DNA of 64,000 nt, from assembly GCA_018389105.1 (NCBI GenBank), contig JACATO010000052.1:1736001-1800000 (forward strand), written 5' to 3'. This DNA is from Nautilus pompilius (taxonomy: Eukaryota > Mollusca > Cephalopoda > Nautilida > Nautilidae). Below are positions 23,995 to 36,653 of the stretch, piece after piece. The translations under genes were made by a program, and so were the position numbers. Position 1 is the first letter of the stretch. Every line of letters starts with the position of its first letter. The notes under the pieces are model-generated. The model saw nothing but the letters and a program-made list of their open reading frames with translations, did no database searches and was not told where the DNA came from.

Positions 23995-25479
23995 CTACAA
24001 ATAGAGAGGAAAAAAAAGAAAACAACAACAACAAAGTTATTCCCTCATAATACACAACGCCTACCAGACTGTTTTACTGATTTACATGGCGGCTGATCAA
24101 TTCCTTTTATTCACTAAATCCTGAAAAGAAAAATAAAAGTGCAGTGGCTACATCTACTCACTAAGCTTTTGAAAACTTTAAAACATCTACAATATTTAAT
24201 ATCTACCAATAAAATTCTATTAAGGAGGTGACACTTCAGGGGCTAAGTAATTTAAATATTTTAATACAATCTAACCTACGAAATCAGTCTCCTAGTGAGC
24301 ATCAAAGAGAGATAAGCAAAGTTTCATATACAATTTATATATAGCAGTTCAACCTGAATATGTTCAGCTCTGTTTCTTTGATCATGCTATGCACTGTTCC
24401 TCAGCATCATGTGCCCAAATCATCTGATGCTAGCAAACATCACTCAGGATTGCACTTTTTTTTTTAAAAAAAAAGAAAAACCAAGACAGCTTTAATCTGT
24501 CATCTGACAGATTTCCTGGTTACAAAACAATATCAGCAGTGGATTTTTAACTGGTTCATCCATCCAAGTCCTTATTCTGTGATTTCATGTGTACTCGCAT
24601 GCAGGTTATATCCTCTTATCCCCCTTACTAAATTTCAGTAGCCTGACATGACTTCAGTTGCTAATAAATTTAATAGGATGCTAGAAATAATTAACCAGGC
24701 TAGGATGCATGAAATCAAATAAATATGGGCTTATTTAAAAGAAAAAAAATTAATTACAGTAGACCGACCACTCAATGAATATATATACAACATCTTAACA
24801 CTACTTGGAAAAATTATTTGAAAAATTTCAAAACAATAGGAAACTTAAATGATGTTTAGCATATATTAATAGCTGTAAAGAGATGAACTATAGAACTGAA
24901 ATACCCCTGCTTAGTTCAGAATTAGAATTATAAAGAATTGAGCAGTGCATCATCCTTCCTTGAATTGCTGCAGAATGTGCAAATTAGAAAAAAAAAAACT
25001 CACATTATACTTAAAGAGCTATACTGTGAACAATAGTGAGGGGAATGTCTTGACCAGAAGTGAAGAGATTTTCAAACAATCTCTGGCTAAAGATCAAGGT
25101 GCGCTCTGGTTTATGACCAGGCCTGCTTTCTTACCTGAGGGTTAGAATGCTGATCTAATGAGCCCAACTGCTGTGGGAAGCAATCACCAGTATGGTCCTT
25201 GGCCTAGAGTCGAGGATCATAAGACCACCTTCAGGCATCACTTGAGGCTTATGCCCCACCCCAAAACCACGCATAGATTCAGTAACCCATTCCCCTCTGA
25301 AAGAAGTCACATACACATACACCCAAAAAACATATGCAGCATCAATGAAAAATAAAATGGAGGAGACAGCCTAAGGCTCATTCAATGACACAAGGTTAGC
25401 TATGGATGAAACGAAATTGGGAGAAGTGAAGGCAGAACAACAATTTAGGCAAACCCAGGAATCCATATCCTAATCATCA

Positions 25480-25785
25480 AGAAGTTACAATCAACTGCAC
25501 AGTGAGAAATCAAAGAACAACTTACCACTGCCAATAAAAAACACTACATTAGCCAAAAGACTTCAAGCAGCAGGTTTACATGCCAAAGTTGCTGCCCAGG
25601 CAAGCCAAGTGGCACAGAAAACAGACTGTCAGGCAGTGGAAAAGTAGATTTGCTTGTGTGAAGGGAAGGAGAGAAACAAAGCCAAAATTGTGAAGCCTCT
25701 ATTGTCAGACATGGAAAGGAAAATATCAGTGTTTGGGACTGCATCTGTTATGGTGGTGTTAGAAATCTATAAATGATAGACTTTC
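25480..25785 (+). pseudogene. Tc1-like transposase relic
   Basis: Plus strand, two frames. AKRLQAAGLHAKVAAQASQ near 25550-25605 matches the end of the bipartite Tc1 DNA-binding domain (RRLxxAGLxxRVAxxKP). After a frame change, KENISVWDCICYGGVRNL near 25715-25770 matches the GGGSVMVWGCxxxxGxG block of the catalytic domain. The region between them, including the first catalytic Asp, is shortened and unrecognisable, and stops are present. Dead copy. Confidence 0.65.
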
Positions 25786-26775
25786 TTGTCTGTTATTGCT
25801 TATTAGGAATTTTTTTTCAGCATGCTGTCCCGAGTGGGCTTAGAATGGTTAAAAAAAGGTAACATACACCAAAAATATAATGACCCAAACCTTTTTCTTC
25901 TTAGGAGCTACATCCACATCCATAGATACAAAAATAAGGAGCCACAAATTTTACAAGCAGAAATCTTTAAAATCCGATGACTTTATTGTTGTAATTTTCT
26001 AATGTGCTTAGTTAGTTAAACTCTACAAAAGTCTTTTAGCCATAGAAGATTGATGTAATTGTTAGTTTTTATTACAAATTCATCATTAGGCATAAAAATT
26101 ATACAGTAACTAAAAATAATAACCCAGCAATGATAGATAGATATTTAGGTAGCATAGTATGATATCTACACAAAAGACAAACATCATTATTAAAATAAGA
26201 TTATACACATGAATTAAAAAAAAAAAACAAACAAGGTGATACTGAAAGATAACTGATACTGATATAAACAAGATTTGTGAAGCTGTCAGGGAGGAACAAT
26301 CAAAGACAATCTTATCGAGATGACCAACCTGATTACAGCTGCCATGTAATAGCCATATAGATATAGAAGAAAAAAAGGAAGTTAAGATAAGATGAGGAGG
26401 TTAAACTAATATTAGTCAGCCAAATGATGATTTAACATTTGAAGACATTCAAGATTAAATTATATTAGAAATCTAAACATAAATTCACAGGATTACATAA
26501 AAATATTTTTCTTTGGATTGAAACAACAGATTTTTAAATAATCCTGTGAACAAGGGTCTCAGTGTGAAATATCAAGATTTTAGATATAAATAAAGTAGTA
26601 TGAACTTATGTTTATCTTGCTATGATGCCCCATACCATTTCTGGTATAGATTTACATATTAAATAATTATATCTCAGCATTAAAATGAAAATGAGATCAT
26701 AAAAGCATATATTGCTTGTAAATTCCAAACTTATTTGAGTGGTTAAACATATTTGTTAATAGCTATACTAGCTTC

Positions 26776-27790
26776 TTAATGTGACTTCTGACAATGCATT
26801 TTTGAAACAAGTTTCTTTATATTGGAATCCAATTTTGTAGTCACCAATTGTAAAACAGAATATAGACTATTTTCATTCATTCGATTTTGAAGTTTTGTTT
26901 TGTTATGGCTCATGAGAGTAAATGTTTGTTTGAATTGGAAGTGGAGCCTGATACGCACACACACATAATAGCCTTCTCCTTTAAGCAAGTAGTACTGATT
27001 TTTAAAGCAAGCACTTGTAAAAATTGGTCACAGTTTTGCAAATCAATCAGTTCCAATTGTGCTTTTGGTTCACCCTCATCAGGAGATATGATTACTGAAG
27101 ACTTTCAGATTTTTATTTTTGCTGGAAGTCTCTGAATCTATTTTAAAATACTTCCTTTAAAGTGTCTAATTTTCATGTGTATTTTTCACTTTATGAATCT
27201 CACTGATCTTCTCAAGTGTATTCTCTGTGTGTGTTAAGAAATTATCTAACTTTTCCCAAAGTTGTGAATGAAAAGCTTTCTTTGAAAAGCTCTCGTGGTA
27301 ACTTACAAGTTTTGAAACAAACTGATAAGTCTAGTATTCAACATGTGCATATGGCTGGTAATATCAATGAGAAATGATAGACCAGAGCACTATTCCACAT
27401 CTTTAAATTCCAGAACTGCTCTTTATTTTTTCATTAAGGAATACAATTATTTCTTCAAATAAATCAATACATTGCTGCATTGTATTTCCCTGACTCAGCC
27501 ACCTGACTTTAGTGAAAAAACATGATCTCCATATTCTTCTTTAATTTCGAGAAACTCCTCGGATTTCTGGCCTTGTGATTTTATGAAGTTTACAGTTGAA
27601 ACCATCCCTTTCATAACATTTTCAGTCCAGCTCCTTGCCAAAGAAATTCTGTTGATGAATAATGCAATGAAGTTGAATAAGCTCATTTTGTTGTTGATCA
27701 AATATCTGGGTAAACTATGGGGCCATTCCATCATGTGTACCAGTTGTTACTTCTGCTAATTTTATTGTGTCAAGCTCAATGGTGATGGAT
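26776..27790 (-). pseudogene. hAT-type transposase relic (GTF2IRD2/ZBED-like C-terminal half)
   Basis: Minus strand, several frames. In order: TTGTHDGMAP near 27719-27746 (the TDGAPAM motif of hAT elements), LHCIIHQQNSLGKELDW near 27620-27680, VSTVNFIKSQGQKSEEFLEI near 27550-27605, VRWLSQGN near 27490-27510, EEIIVFLNEK, then AQLELIDLQNC near 27040-27080, and a C-terminal hAT dimerisation-like end LYSVLQLVTTKLDSNIKKLV finishing at a stop at 26776-26778. Frameshifts and stops separate the blocks, so it is a pseudogene; the BED-type zinc finger end was not found. The vertebrate GTF2IRD2 C-terminus derives from the same kind of element. Confidence 0.8.
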
Positions 27791-29434
27791 TGTTCTAAGT
27801 TATTTATTGAATTTTTGCTCAATTTTAAGCCAAATACTGCAGGCTGTACTTTATGCTACATGGGCCATGTATCCCTGGTGTTGCAGCTACTTGACCAAAG
27901 TGAAAGAAGGTAAGCTTAGCAGTATTGGAAAGCCTGCCATGAATTCTGATTTAAATCCTGTTGTGAATACTGGGGACAATTTACATATGAAAGTAAAGAT
28001 GTGATGACTGTGCCATTAATAAGGCAACATTGTGAAGGTCATTGTAGAAAAAATAAAAAATTGGAGTCTTTAACTAATAAAATCTCTATAATAACAATCT
28101 TTAATTCCTTCTGGCTAACTAACAATAAGACAATCACCCTCCCATCATCAGCTTTATAACATACTATTCAAACTGGCAGAGTCATGATGATAGTTTCTTG
28201 TTTGTAAAATGGCTATCAGTAAAAAAAGCTATTTATTTATTCTTGTATCCACAAAGTCTTAGCCATAGACATTGATACCAAACTGGAAATTTTACTGAGA
28301 AAAGGCAGATAAATTATTTATAATTATTTTATTTAATTTTCCAATAATTTCTGTTGTTATTCCGTTTTTAATTAAGAGCTGTCTGAGCAAGTAAAAACAG
28401 TTATAAAAGCTCCAGTAAAACTAAAAAAAAATTTTTTAAATGAAAAATTAGTTAAATTATCCGAAGCCATAATAATTTAAACAATTAAAACTGCTCTAAT
28501 TATTTAGCTATATATTTTTTAAAGATGAATATTATTTGTGAAAAAATAATCTGAGAACAAATGCTTGGCTTATTAGATATTTATCCTTATAATATGAAAA
28601 CTGGTTGGAATTTATTCTCTTGACTTCACAGAACACGGCAAGTATTAAAAACCTAGTATAATCTTTTAAACAAAAAATTCTATAAATAAAAAAAAACTAT
28701 AACTTACTTGCAGCATTTTATTCCATTTTAAAGAATACACCTGTATTATGAAAGCCACAGAAGTCTCATGAACTTATCATTAAAAATTAGTTCTGAACAG
28801 TTTTATAGCATCAAGATGTTGACATCACCACCACCACCACCTGATTTTCTTGCCAATAAAAATTTTTCTAAACGTTATTACATGGAAAAGCCTGCACAAT
28901 GCTGATGTCGACTTGAACTTTGTTGCAGAAAGCCTGCAGATGTTATGGAAAAAATTCACAAAACAAACTTTCTTCATCAGCTTCTAGTAACAATCACCGA
29001 TGACTACCTCAAGTTTGGATGTTTTATTAATAACACTACTTGGTATTATATATTACACAGCTCTGAAATCTTGAGACAAATTGAAATTATTTATTGTGTA
29101 CAAAAAATTAAAAAGATTGTATTCAAGTTTGTAAATAACTGATCCACAGAGAGAGAATGTAAAAAAAAAAATAATTAAAGCATCAGTTATTCTTGTAAAT
29201 TGATGAGGATTTGGCAGTCTTTAATTATTTAGGAGAAAGCTATCCTTTTATTTTACAAACAGAAAATTGACAAAAAAATTTTGAAAATACTAATCTTTTT
29301 TCTTTAAAACATTTTGCTATGAAGTTGAGAAAAAGACAGAGGGAAAATGAAAGAAAAACTGTATGCAGAAAAAATTCTTTACTGTCTTTGATAAAATAGT
29401 TTAAATATGTAGTGAGAGACATATATAATACATA

Positions 29435-29745
29435 ATGCACTGGTATTTGGTATGTGAACCCTTTGCTTAACATATGATTGCAAAATGCTATTCCAAATAC
29501 GATGTAGCACTTTCCACGATTTATCCAAAGTGTTTAGTTTGCTGTTTGACTTACTTAGTAGCCATGTAACCTCATAGAGCCTCAGTGATGTACATATAAA
29601 GACTTTGTGCAGGACAAGGCATCTTTGTGAGTGTTCCATTAGCCTCTTTGTTTCAGATAGTTTTTTTGACACAATGGCTATGTTTTGGCTCAATGTCATG
29701 ATGGATGAAAACTTTCCTGTACCTCTTGGTAGTGAGTATACCATT
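29435..29745 (-). pseudogene. Tc1-like transposase relic, C-terminal part
   Basis: Minus strand. HHDIEPKHSHCVKK near 29670-29705 corresponds to the QQDNDPKHTS block with the second catalytic Asp; LTKMPCPAQS follows (WPAQSPDLNP block, the proline-aspartate part altered), then ITEAL, and KGSHTKY near 29441-29465, the usual Tc1 C-terminal GGHTKY. In-frame stops interrupt it. A 121-codon open frame at 29379-29744 is a shadow in another frame. Confidence 0.65.
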
Positions 29746-32700
29746 GATTTGAAAAAAACTTCATGGTGATTTCTTCTTGCTATTCCTCACTAGCCAGTCA
29801 CATGGGCTTCCTTTGGCCTCTCTGGTTTCCTCCACATCTAAAAGTGAAGAGTCCTAATATGGTTTTCCATATAAATGTGGTAACAATTCTGTGGGTAAAT
29901 TTTGATTAGCTAGTGCCTTGACCACTACTCAAGAGCCCCCAACCATACCTAGCTAACTACTCACTCGATCACCAAGGCTGACACCTCACATCTTCACCCT
30001 TCTAGCTCACTGCTCTGAGACATCCTCAGACCCTGAAAGTTAGGACTGGCTTTGCAGAAGACAGTGTGCAGCACCATTCAAACATTTTAAGGATTTATAC
30101 CGCAAGTTAAAGATGAGATGAAAAACGAATAAAGTACCGAGATCACATTGTTATACGTGAAAATAAGGTAAAAAAATTTTAAAAAGTTAAAAGACATTTA
30201 AAATAATAACTGGAGAAATTTTCTTTCCTTTTCTTCATTTTGTCATACCATATTATGTTAGTAAGTCAGAAAATTATTTAAAAAAAACAAAAATCCTGAC
30301 CTCAAATTGACGACCCCTTTAATAGTTCCTGTTGTGAAATACCTGCAGGAATTTCTGTCTACATCTTTTGGCAGTTAAAAACAAGACTAAAAGCTTTGTA
30401 GCCACTTGGGAGGAGAAATAACAACAAAAACATTCAGTTTGTAATCAGAAGATTAAAGCAGCCCTGGAAGTGGGAAGATATGTCTTAAAACATAGGTGTA
30501 TTCATTCTGATTGATCTAGATAATTAGCGACTGGTCAGGAAAGCCAAAGATGACATTGTTTTCTTCCAAGAATAATTCCAGGAAACTCTGTCTAAATCTA
30601 AATATTATTATGTTTCTGATAATTTTAGATAAACACTTCTAAAATACAAAAATGGAAATTAAGCATATATATACATATAATTTTTTTAAAAAAAATCTTA
30701 CCAATGTTTATACAAAATGCAGGTGCTTGCTTTAATTTTAGTAAGTTTTTTTCTTTTAATTTTAAGTTAACTCAAACCAGCAACAACAAAAATAATTTTA
30801 AAAAGGGTGCATACTTATTACACTTGAACAGGAATACAGAATACTTAAAAATAATAACTGTGGAATAGCTTTAAATTTTGTAGTTTACATATTTACTTGA
30901 TAATCTGTGAACTTGTAGCATCATAATCAAATATGTGTTACATATGAATTAGAAGTTCTGTCACATTTTCTTTGGTTTGCTGAATAAATACAAATGCAAT
31001 AAATAACAAGGATAAATTAAATGGTATCTCGAGGATGTCTCAAAGAAAGGTGAATCAATCAATAACAGAAAGTTTACAATGCTTAGTCATTGTAACATGA
31101 TTGTTTGCTACACAAACTGCATATTCAGCGGAGCAGTTCAAATTGGCAAGACTCAAGTGCATAAAGTTAATGTAAATTTACAGTTAAGATTTTAAAAAAT
31201 GTAATCATTACCAAATAAAGTTGCCCAAGGATCCAAGCTAATATTGCCATCTGATAAAAATGTTTAACATTTAATTAACTTCAGAATCTTTATAACTTAA
31301 TTAGTAATATCAACACATAACGGTTTTCCTTTAAAATAAAGGGCTAAAAGTGTAGTTTCAACAAAACTGGTTCAGTCTTGGTGCTTTAGGAACAATATAG
31401 AAGTGAAGTGAAGTGAAGTGGAAGAGCAATGGACCACCTAATGAAACGAACAACCATCACTATGAACACAGATGGACTCGTCTCCCTGCATATGCAAAGC
31501 CACAGTTTTAATTTTCAAGATGCTTCAATTCTGTTACTTTACTATCTCAAGGCAGCTAAACTTAAAAATCAAAGCAAACATTTACATCAACAATAAAAGA
31601 TTGATGAAATATCTCATGAGATTCATAAAAAGCTCTTTGAAAATCACAGTTATACATTCTAAATTAAGTACTAACAGAACATTTTATTAAAACAAAGTAA
31701 ATCTGGAGGTAAATTGATGATTACTTGATTTAAATACAGTAAACAACAATAACAATAAGAAAATAAAAAATCATTTATATAATCATGCAGGCTACAAAGA
31801 TGTTGCATATTTTGATGACTGCCTACTCACCCATCCATGCACAGATTTTTTTTAAAAAAGAATTTAAAAAAAAAAACAACAACAACACTTCTGTATTTTT
31901 CTATTAAATACCAAATTTACTGATGGCTTATTTCTCTAACCCCAACTACATCTAATAATGAAATTTCACTGAAATAACACCGTGCAGCCATCAAACAGTT
32001 GCAGAAATATCATGTGCACCAATATTCAAAATTTAATTAGCTCCTAATAGGGTTAATTTTATAAACAAAAAAGGATCTTAAAAGCTACTGTATTAATAGC
32101 AGTAATAATTATAGATTTCTTAAGGGTTTTCTTTTAATAGAAGGAGCACAGCCTGCTCCAAAAGTTCTCCTTTTTATGAGTCACCACTATATCTGTAGAC
32201 AAACAGAGAAATTTTCTTTCAAAGAGAGATACCTCCCCATCATTAAAAAAAAAAAACTGCACTGCAAATTCAGAACAAAATGTAAGCTGGCTGGTGATAA
32301 GTTACAAAAATAATGGTGAAAAGATGGAAACAATGATAAAAATCTAGTTACACAATGAAAGCCGTTTTGGAGCAGCAGCAGATTATTGTTACCACACACA
32401 CAAAGAGATATAAAATGAAGCCCCTTAATTTTATCTCCCTCATCAGTCAGTTGAAAGCTACATATGAGAAACACACACACACCTCTCCTGCTAGTTCGCA
32501 TTCTTTATTTGCCAATATCAGCAAAACATCTTGAGAAGTCGGTAGAACATCAATAAAGTTAACTGCAGTATTGATCAGTCTTGTGCATAAATGTTTAATT
32601 GTGCACTTAACAAAATTGTTGGTAGTTTAGAAGCAATAACCATGTCTGAATAAAAGTTGATAAATGCACACTCCATTGAGTTTCAGCCAAGTATGTGTAT

Positions 32701-33489
32701 AAAGCTATGAATGCAACATACCCATCACAGCTGGCTTTAAGTGCATGCTACAATTATCAAAATCCTGTTTTTAAATTAAATAGTTCTGATTCTTTCCTTT
32801 AATGATAGCTTTACTGTACCATACACCATGATAAATATGTTAAATACAATGGGCCAAAAGCCAATAAACTCAATCTTGAGTTGTTTTTTATGAGAAAAAT
32901 GATAAAATACTGCCGCCTGAAAAACAGAAAATATGTTTGCTCTATTCCATTGCAATTTTCACTTTGTTTTTGTCAAATATAAATCATTCTTAAAGTTTTT
33001 TTCAGAAAAAAATAAAATATACAAAACAAAATATTTTTGGGTAAAACTGCCCATTCTTAAAAAAAGCAAAAACAACAGAAAAGATTTGGAGAGATGAAGA
33101 GAGAAAGGAAGATGAAAAGAAAAAGAGAGAAAGATGGAGGAGAGAGAGAGGGAGAGCAGCAAAACAAAAACTAACTGTCAGATATTCATATGAAGATAAA
33201 AAGTTAAGGAAAATTCCTAACTTAAATAGCATTAAAACTATTTATGAAAAGACTAAAGGTTGAAATTTGAGCAAATTAAACCGTGTCTTGAGGCCATTTA
33301 GAGAAATTTAACACCCCCCTTCTCGTTGCGGAAAAAGGCTGAATTCCATCACCTTCAGTTAGGTGCAGATGTGAAAGAAATCACCTTGGAATTTTTATGC
33401 TAACTCTTATTTTTGATTCATGAAAAAATGCACCATATGTTACTGAAATCTGTCAGGAAGTACAAGCCGTTTCAGTAAAACCAAGTGTT

Positions 33490-33865
33490 GCTGATGAGGT
33501 TGTTGTTTGAGAGTTGTTGACGAGTTGGACTTCCGAACTAGGTTTCTTGCATGGCAATCGCATCCCGTAAAGACAAGTGGCCTGTTTCTCTTCGAGTCCT
33601 CCTCGTTACTGAGAGATGTTTCGTCGACCGACAAACGCCTGGTCCCCCCGACACCGTGGGCCAAGGACCCGGGAGGTCTATCCCCACGTCGGACCCAGGA
33701 GATGTCGTACAGCTGTTGTTTCACGCTATGTCGTCATCAGCGAAACTCCTCCTCCGACCCCCAAGCCGGGATCGAACCCGTACAGGAGCACGGTCCCCTT
33801 TACACGGAGCTAACCCCCTACCAACCTCCACCTGTCCCCAACGGGCCCGGCTGTTGCTGATGCTG
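33490..33865 (-). repeat. GC-rich tRNA-derived SINE
   Basis: A block of about 375 bp that is GC-rich inside very AT-rich intron DNA. On the minus strand it has a perfect B box GGTTCGATCCC at 33768-33778 inside a T-arm-like CGGGTTCGATCCCG, and an A-box-like TTAGCTCCGTGTAAAG near 33797-33813 at normal spacing. The rest, 33490-33765, is a unique body with many CpG sites. Overlapping open frames in all directions (up to 141 codons) are explained by the GC content and are not genes. Exact ends and target duplications were not determined. Confidence 0.7.
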
Positions 33866-34861
33866 CTTTGTAAGAAGCTAATGCATCTTCATTCTTTATC
33901 TCATCTGATAGCTGAAGTGACAAATAACTTTCCTAAAATGAAGAAACAAATTCTACCCTTTTTTTTCTGTAATTAATCCAATGGTTTGACTAAAGTGGTT
34001 GAGAATGTCTATCATAGTCAGTCTGATTAATTTATTGCTTCTTACTTCTAATTCTTAGTGTTGATGTAAACCAAAAACATACTACAGTAGTAATGCATTG
34101 TAATAGAATGATAGAAAAAAAAAACATATTTAAACAGGGATAAAGGATCCAGTTAATGACTTTCAAAATAAGGTCCTCAACTCTATATTAATCTATAAAC
34201 ATCATGTAAGCTGCTAAAAACAGTTTTTAAAATAACATTATAATCACAGCAGTAAGCTAAACTGAATAGTATGATTCAAAGATTATTATTAAAGATTAAT
34301 TTAGAGACTTCTTACTAAAGTTAAGTTAATTTTAATAACAAATTAAAATTAAAAAAAAAAAATTGATCATGACCAGAATTACAATTACATTAAAGGAAGC
34401 TACTGTGTCCACAGAAATGCTATGCTCAGTTTGTTACTTCCTTCAATACATGATGACATTCTGATACATTTACTATCTGCTCTAAAACTGTGAGAAATAG
34501 CTCAGTGATTAAAGGAAGTATAGCAAACCTTGCAGCTTAGCTACCAAGTACTGTATTATTTACTCACTGATAGAATAAGCAACAATTTAACATGTATCCA
34601 TCTTGCATTAATTACTGCCTAATAATACTGTTCAAGTACAAAGATTATGTAAATAAGAGCGTTTAATCTGAGATTACATGCTACTATTTTCTTTCACTCA
34701 AAACAAAACATCAAGAACAATGTAAGTAATTAATCTACCTTGATGACGATAATGACAACTACAGAAACAAAGATGTTTTTGCTGTTTTCATGTTCACCAC
34801 CAAAAATACTTTGAATTACTTTGAAATGTCATAATGCAGCAGGTAAAGTGCTGTAACTTAC

Positions 34862-34930
34862 CTATTTGCATAGAGCTCCAGTCGAGAATGCATGTCCTGA
34901 GAAATACTATGCTGAGGGGAAGGGCTGGGA
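34862..34930 (-). CDS. DMD: dystrophin exon (vertebrate exon 72 equivalent)
   Basis: A 69-bp exon: one base finishing a Ser codon, 22 codons reading PSPSPQHSISQDMHSRLELY and then AN, and two bases of an Arg codon. The proline/serine-rich start followed by MHSRLE matches the SPQxxxxDxHSRIEHYASR region of vertebrate dystrophin and especially the SPQH-type version of insect dystrophin. Acceptor TTCTTCAG at 34931-34932; donor ATAG|GTAAGT. It lies about 17 kb from the upstream exon, the largest gap seen here. Confidence 0.95.
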
Positions 34931-35625
34931 CTGAAGAAGAAAAAAAAGAAAAGAAAAGAAAAATATATCATCAAAGAACTTCAACTTGACATCAACTTTT
35001 CAAAGAATTTATGTTTGCAATCAGACTTGTTAGGTTTTGAAAATCCAAATCAAAAAGACCTGAAATGTCTTAGTGGTGTGCAGTTAGGCTGTATGCACAC
35101 TCTGCACATGAAACCAGCTTTTTTTCCAACATGTGAATTAGAAAAATGAGGGTTACACAAAATACAAATCTCTCCCAATGGTACTTTCTGACCAAAAGTG
35201 TTTCCTTTTGGCTGCTTCGACATCCTTTTTTTGAATAAAGACCTTGCAAGTGAGTGAATTTCTCCCAATTTCATGAACTTATTTTGGCACATCTGAAATA
35301 TTCAAACTTGTGTGCCTTACCCAAATATTTATATATATATTTTAAAATTTCAAAATCTGTGAGAAAAAGAATCTGCATCTGTATAAATATGGAAAAATCA
35401 CTCAAATCCTTGAGTATAACAAATCATCTGTGAAACCCAATAGATTAGTAGCATGTTGCTATTTCTTTACATTTATTTTCCAAAAACTTACTACAAAAAT
35501 GTTAACAATAAAATCATAAATGTACATCAACAGAACATCCAAAGAATCATATAAAAAAACATAATAATTTTAAGTATTCTGGAAATAGACAAGTGAAAAA
35601 TACTATTTATTAAGAATGAACACAT

Positions 35626-36653
35626 TAGGTTGTTACAAAAGTTTTGTCGGTTTTTTTTTTTACTGCAACAATGAGACTTCATACCGCTGCTGAACGTGAA
35701 GTTTATTAACCAAAGTAAGTTCCATTACAATCAATACACTTCTGCCAATGAGTTACAAGCGCATTTATACCATTTTGAAAAAATCTCGATTTCTGGAGTT
35801 GATAAACTGTTGGAAGGCAGTTTCAATTGCTGCTTGGTTGGAGGAGGATTTCATACGGAGGAAGCTGTCGAGGTGTTTGAAAAGGTGGTAGTCTATGGGA
35901 GAAAGGTCTGGTGAATGGGCTGGGTGGGGAGAACTTTGTGCCCCAACGTGTTCAGTTTCTGAAGAGTCACTTTTGCAACATGAGGATGAGCGTTGTCACG
36001 GAGCAGGATTGGGCCTCTTCAATTCACTAATGCCAGCTGTCACTTGGAGAGTTTCTGATGAACAGCGTTTAATTCACAACAGTACCTTTCAGCTGTGATG
36101 GTTTCGCCAGGTTTTATTTCTTATGAAAAGAGAAGAGCAGATCTCCAATCGACAATTTTGTTGTTGTTCAATCAACTTGTGAGGCACCCCCTTGTTAAGC
36201 CTTTTCACCTTGACGATTGCGTCAAGATGCCGGGAAACAGTTGCAGTGCTTACGTCAAGCTCTCCAGCAATTTCTCGCACTGATTTTCTTGGTTCGTCTT
36301 CAAATGAGGCTTTCAGACGGTGTCATCACAGCTGGAAAGATGTCCACTACGTTCCTTGTTTTCGATGTTCATATCTCATGATCGAAACTTTGCAAACCAT
36401 CATTGCACTGTGCGCTCGTTTGCTGTATCCTTGCTTAATATTATGAGTTGCCTCACTCGCTTTGTGGCCTGGTTTGAATTTATGAAGCAAATATTTATTT
36501 TATGATTTTTAAAAAGGTAGGTTTTGCATAATGTATGCCAAACCACATGCTACAAAACAATATATAACTTACCTACATATATCTTTACAAGCATGCAAAA
36601 AATGAACCCCAAATTAACATAATATAAAAATCAACAAAACTTTTAATGACTTA
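35626..36653 (-). mobile_element. decayed mariner element
   Basis: Bounded by inverted termini: left TTAGGTTGTTACAAAAGTTT, right (read inward on the minus strand) TTAAGTCATTAAAAGTTTTG; both go on to TTTTGT followed by a T-rich stretch. A TA dinucleotide lies at each edge, as expected for the mariner target site. Total length is about 1.03 kb against about 1.3 kb for intact mariners. It carries the transposase remnant listed separately. Confidence 0.85.
35706..36490 (-). pseudogene. mariner transposase remnant
   Basis: Minus strand. WFAKFRS then a stop, followed by ENKERSGHLSS near 36330-36390, then SVREIAGELDVSTATVSRHL near 36230-36290 (second helix-turn-helix), VPHKLIEQQQNCRLEICSSL, and after a jump PGETITAERYCCEL, RGPILLRDNAHPHVA (second catalytic Asp region), SPDLSPIDYHLF (third Asp region) and HWQKCIDCNGTYF ending at a stop at 35706-35708. 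The segment between SSLFIRNK and PGETITAE, which should contain the first catalytic Asp, is deleted. Stops and frameshifts are present, so it cannot be active. Confidence 0.88.

Larger units (their letters stand above)
23995..34861 (-). other. dystrophin intron with several transposon relics
   Basis: 10,867-bp intron. Contains Tc1-like relics at 25480-25785 (plus) and 29435-29745 (minus), a hAT-type relic at 26776-27790 (minus) and a GC-rich tRNA-SINE at about 33490-33865 (minus). The block at 29930-30060 is less AT-rich but not identified. The stretches 24000-25080, 28020-29420 and 30070-33480 are AT-rich with no recognised content. Confidence 0.8.

Noticed and set aside
29379..29744. 121-codon open frame on the minus strand
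   Set aside because: It is an out-of-frame reading of the Tc1-like relic; the other frame shows the transposase motifs.
33507..33976. Overlapping open frames of 65 to 141 codons on both strands
   Set aside because: They coincide with the GC-rich SINE, where stop codons are rare in every frame; no protein motif is present and the tRNA promoter boxes explain the block.
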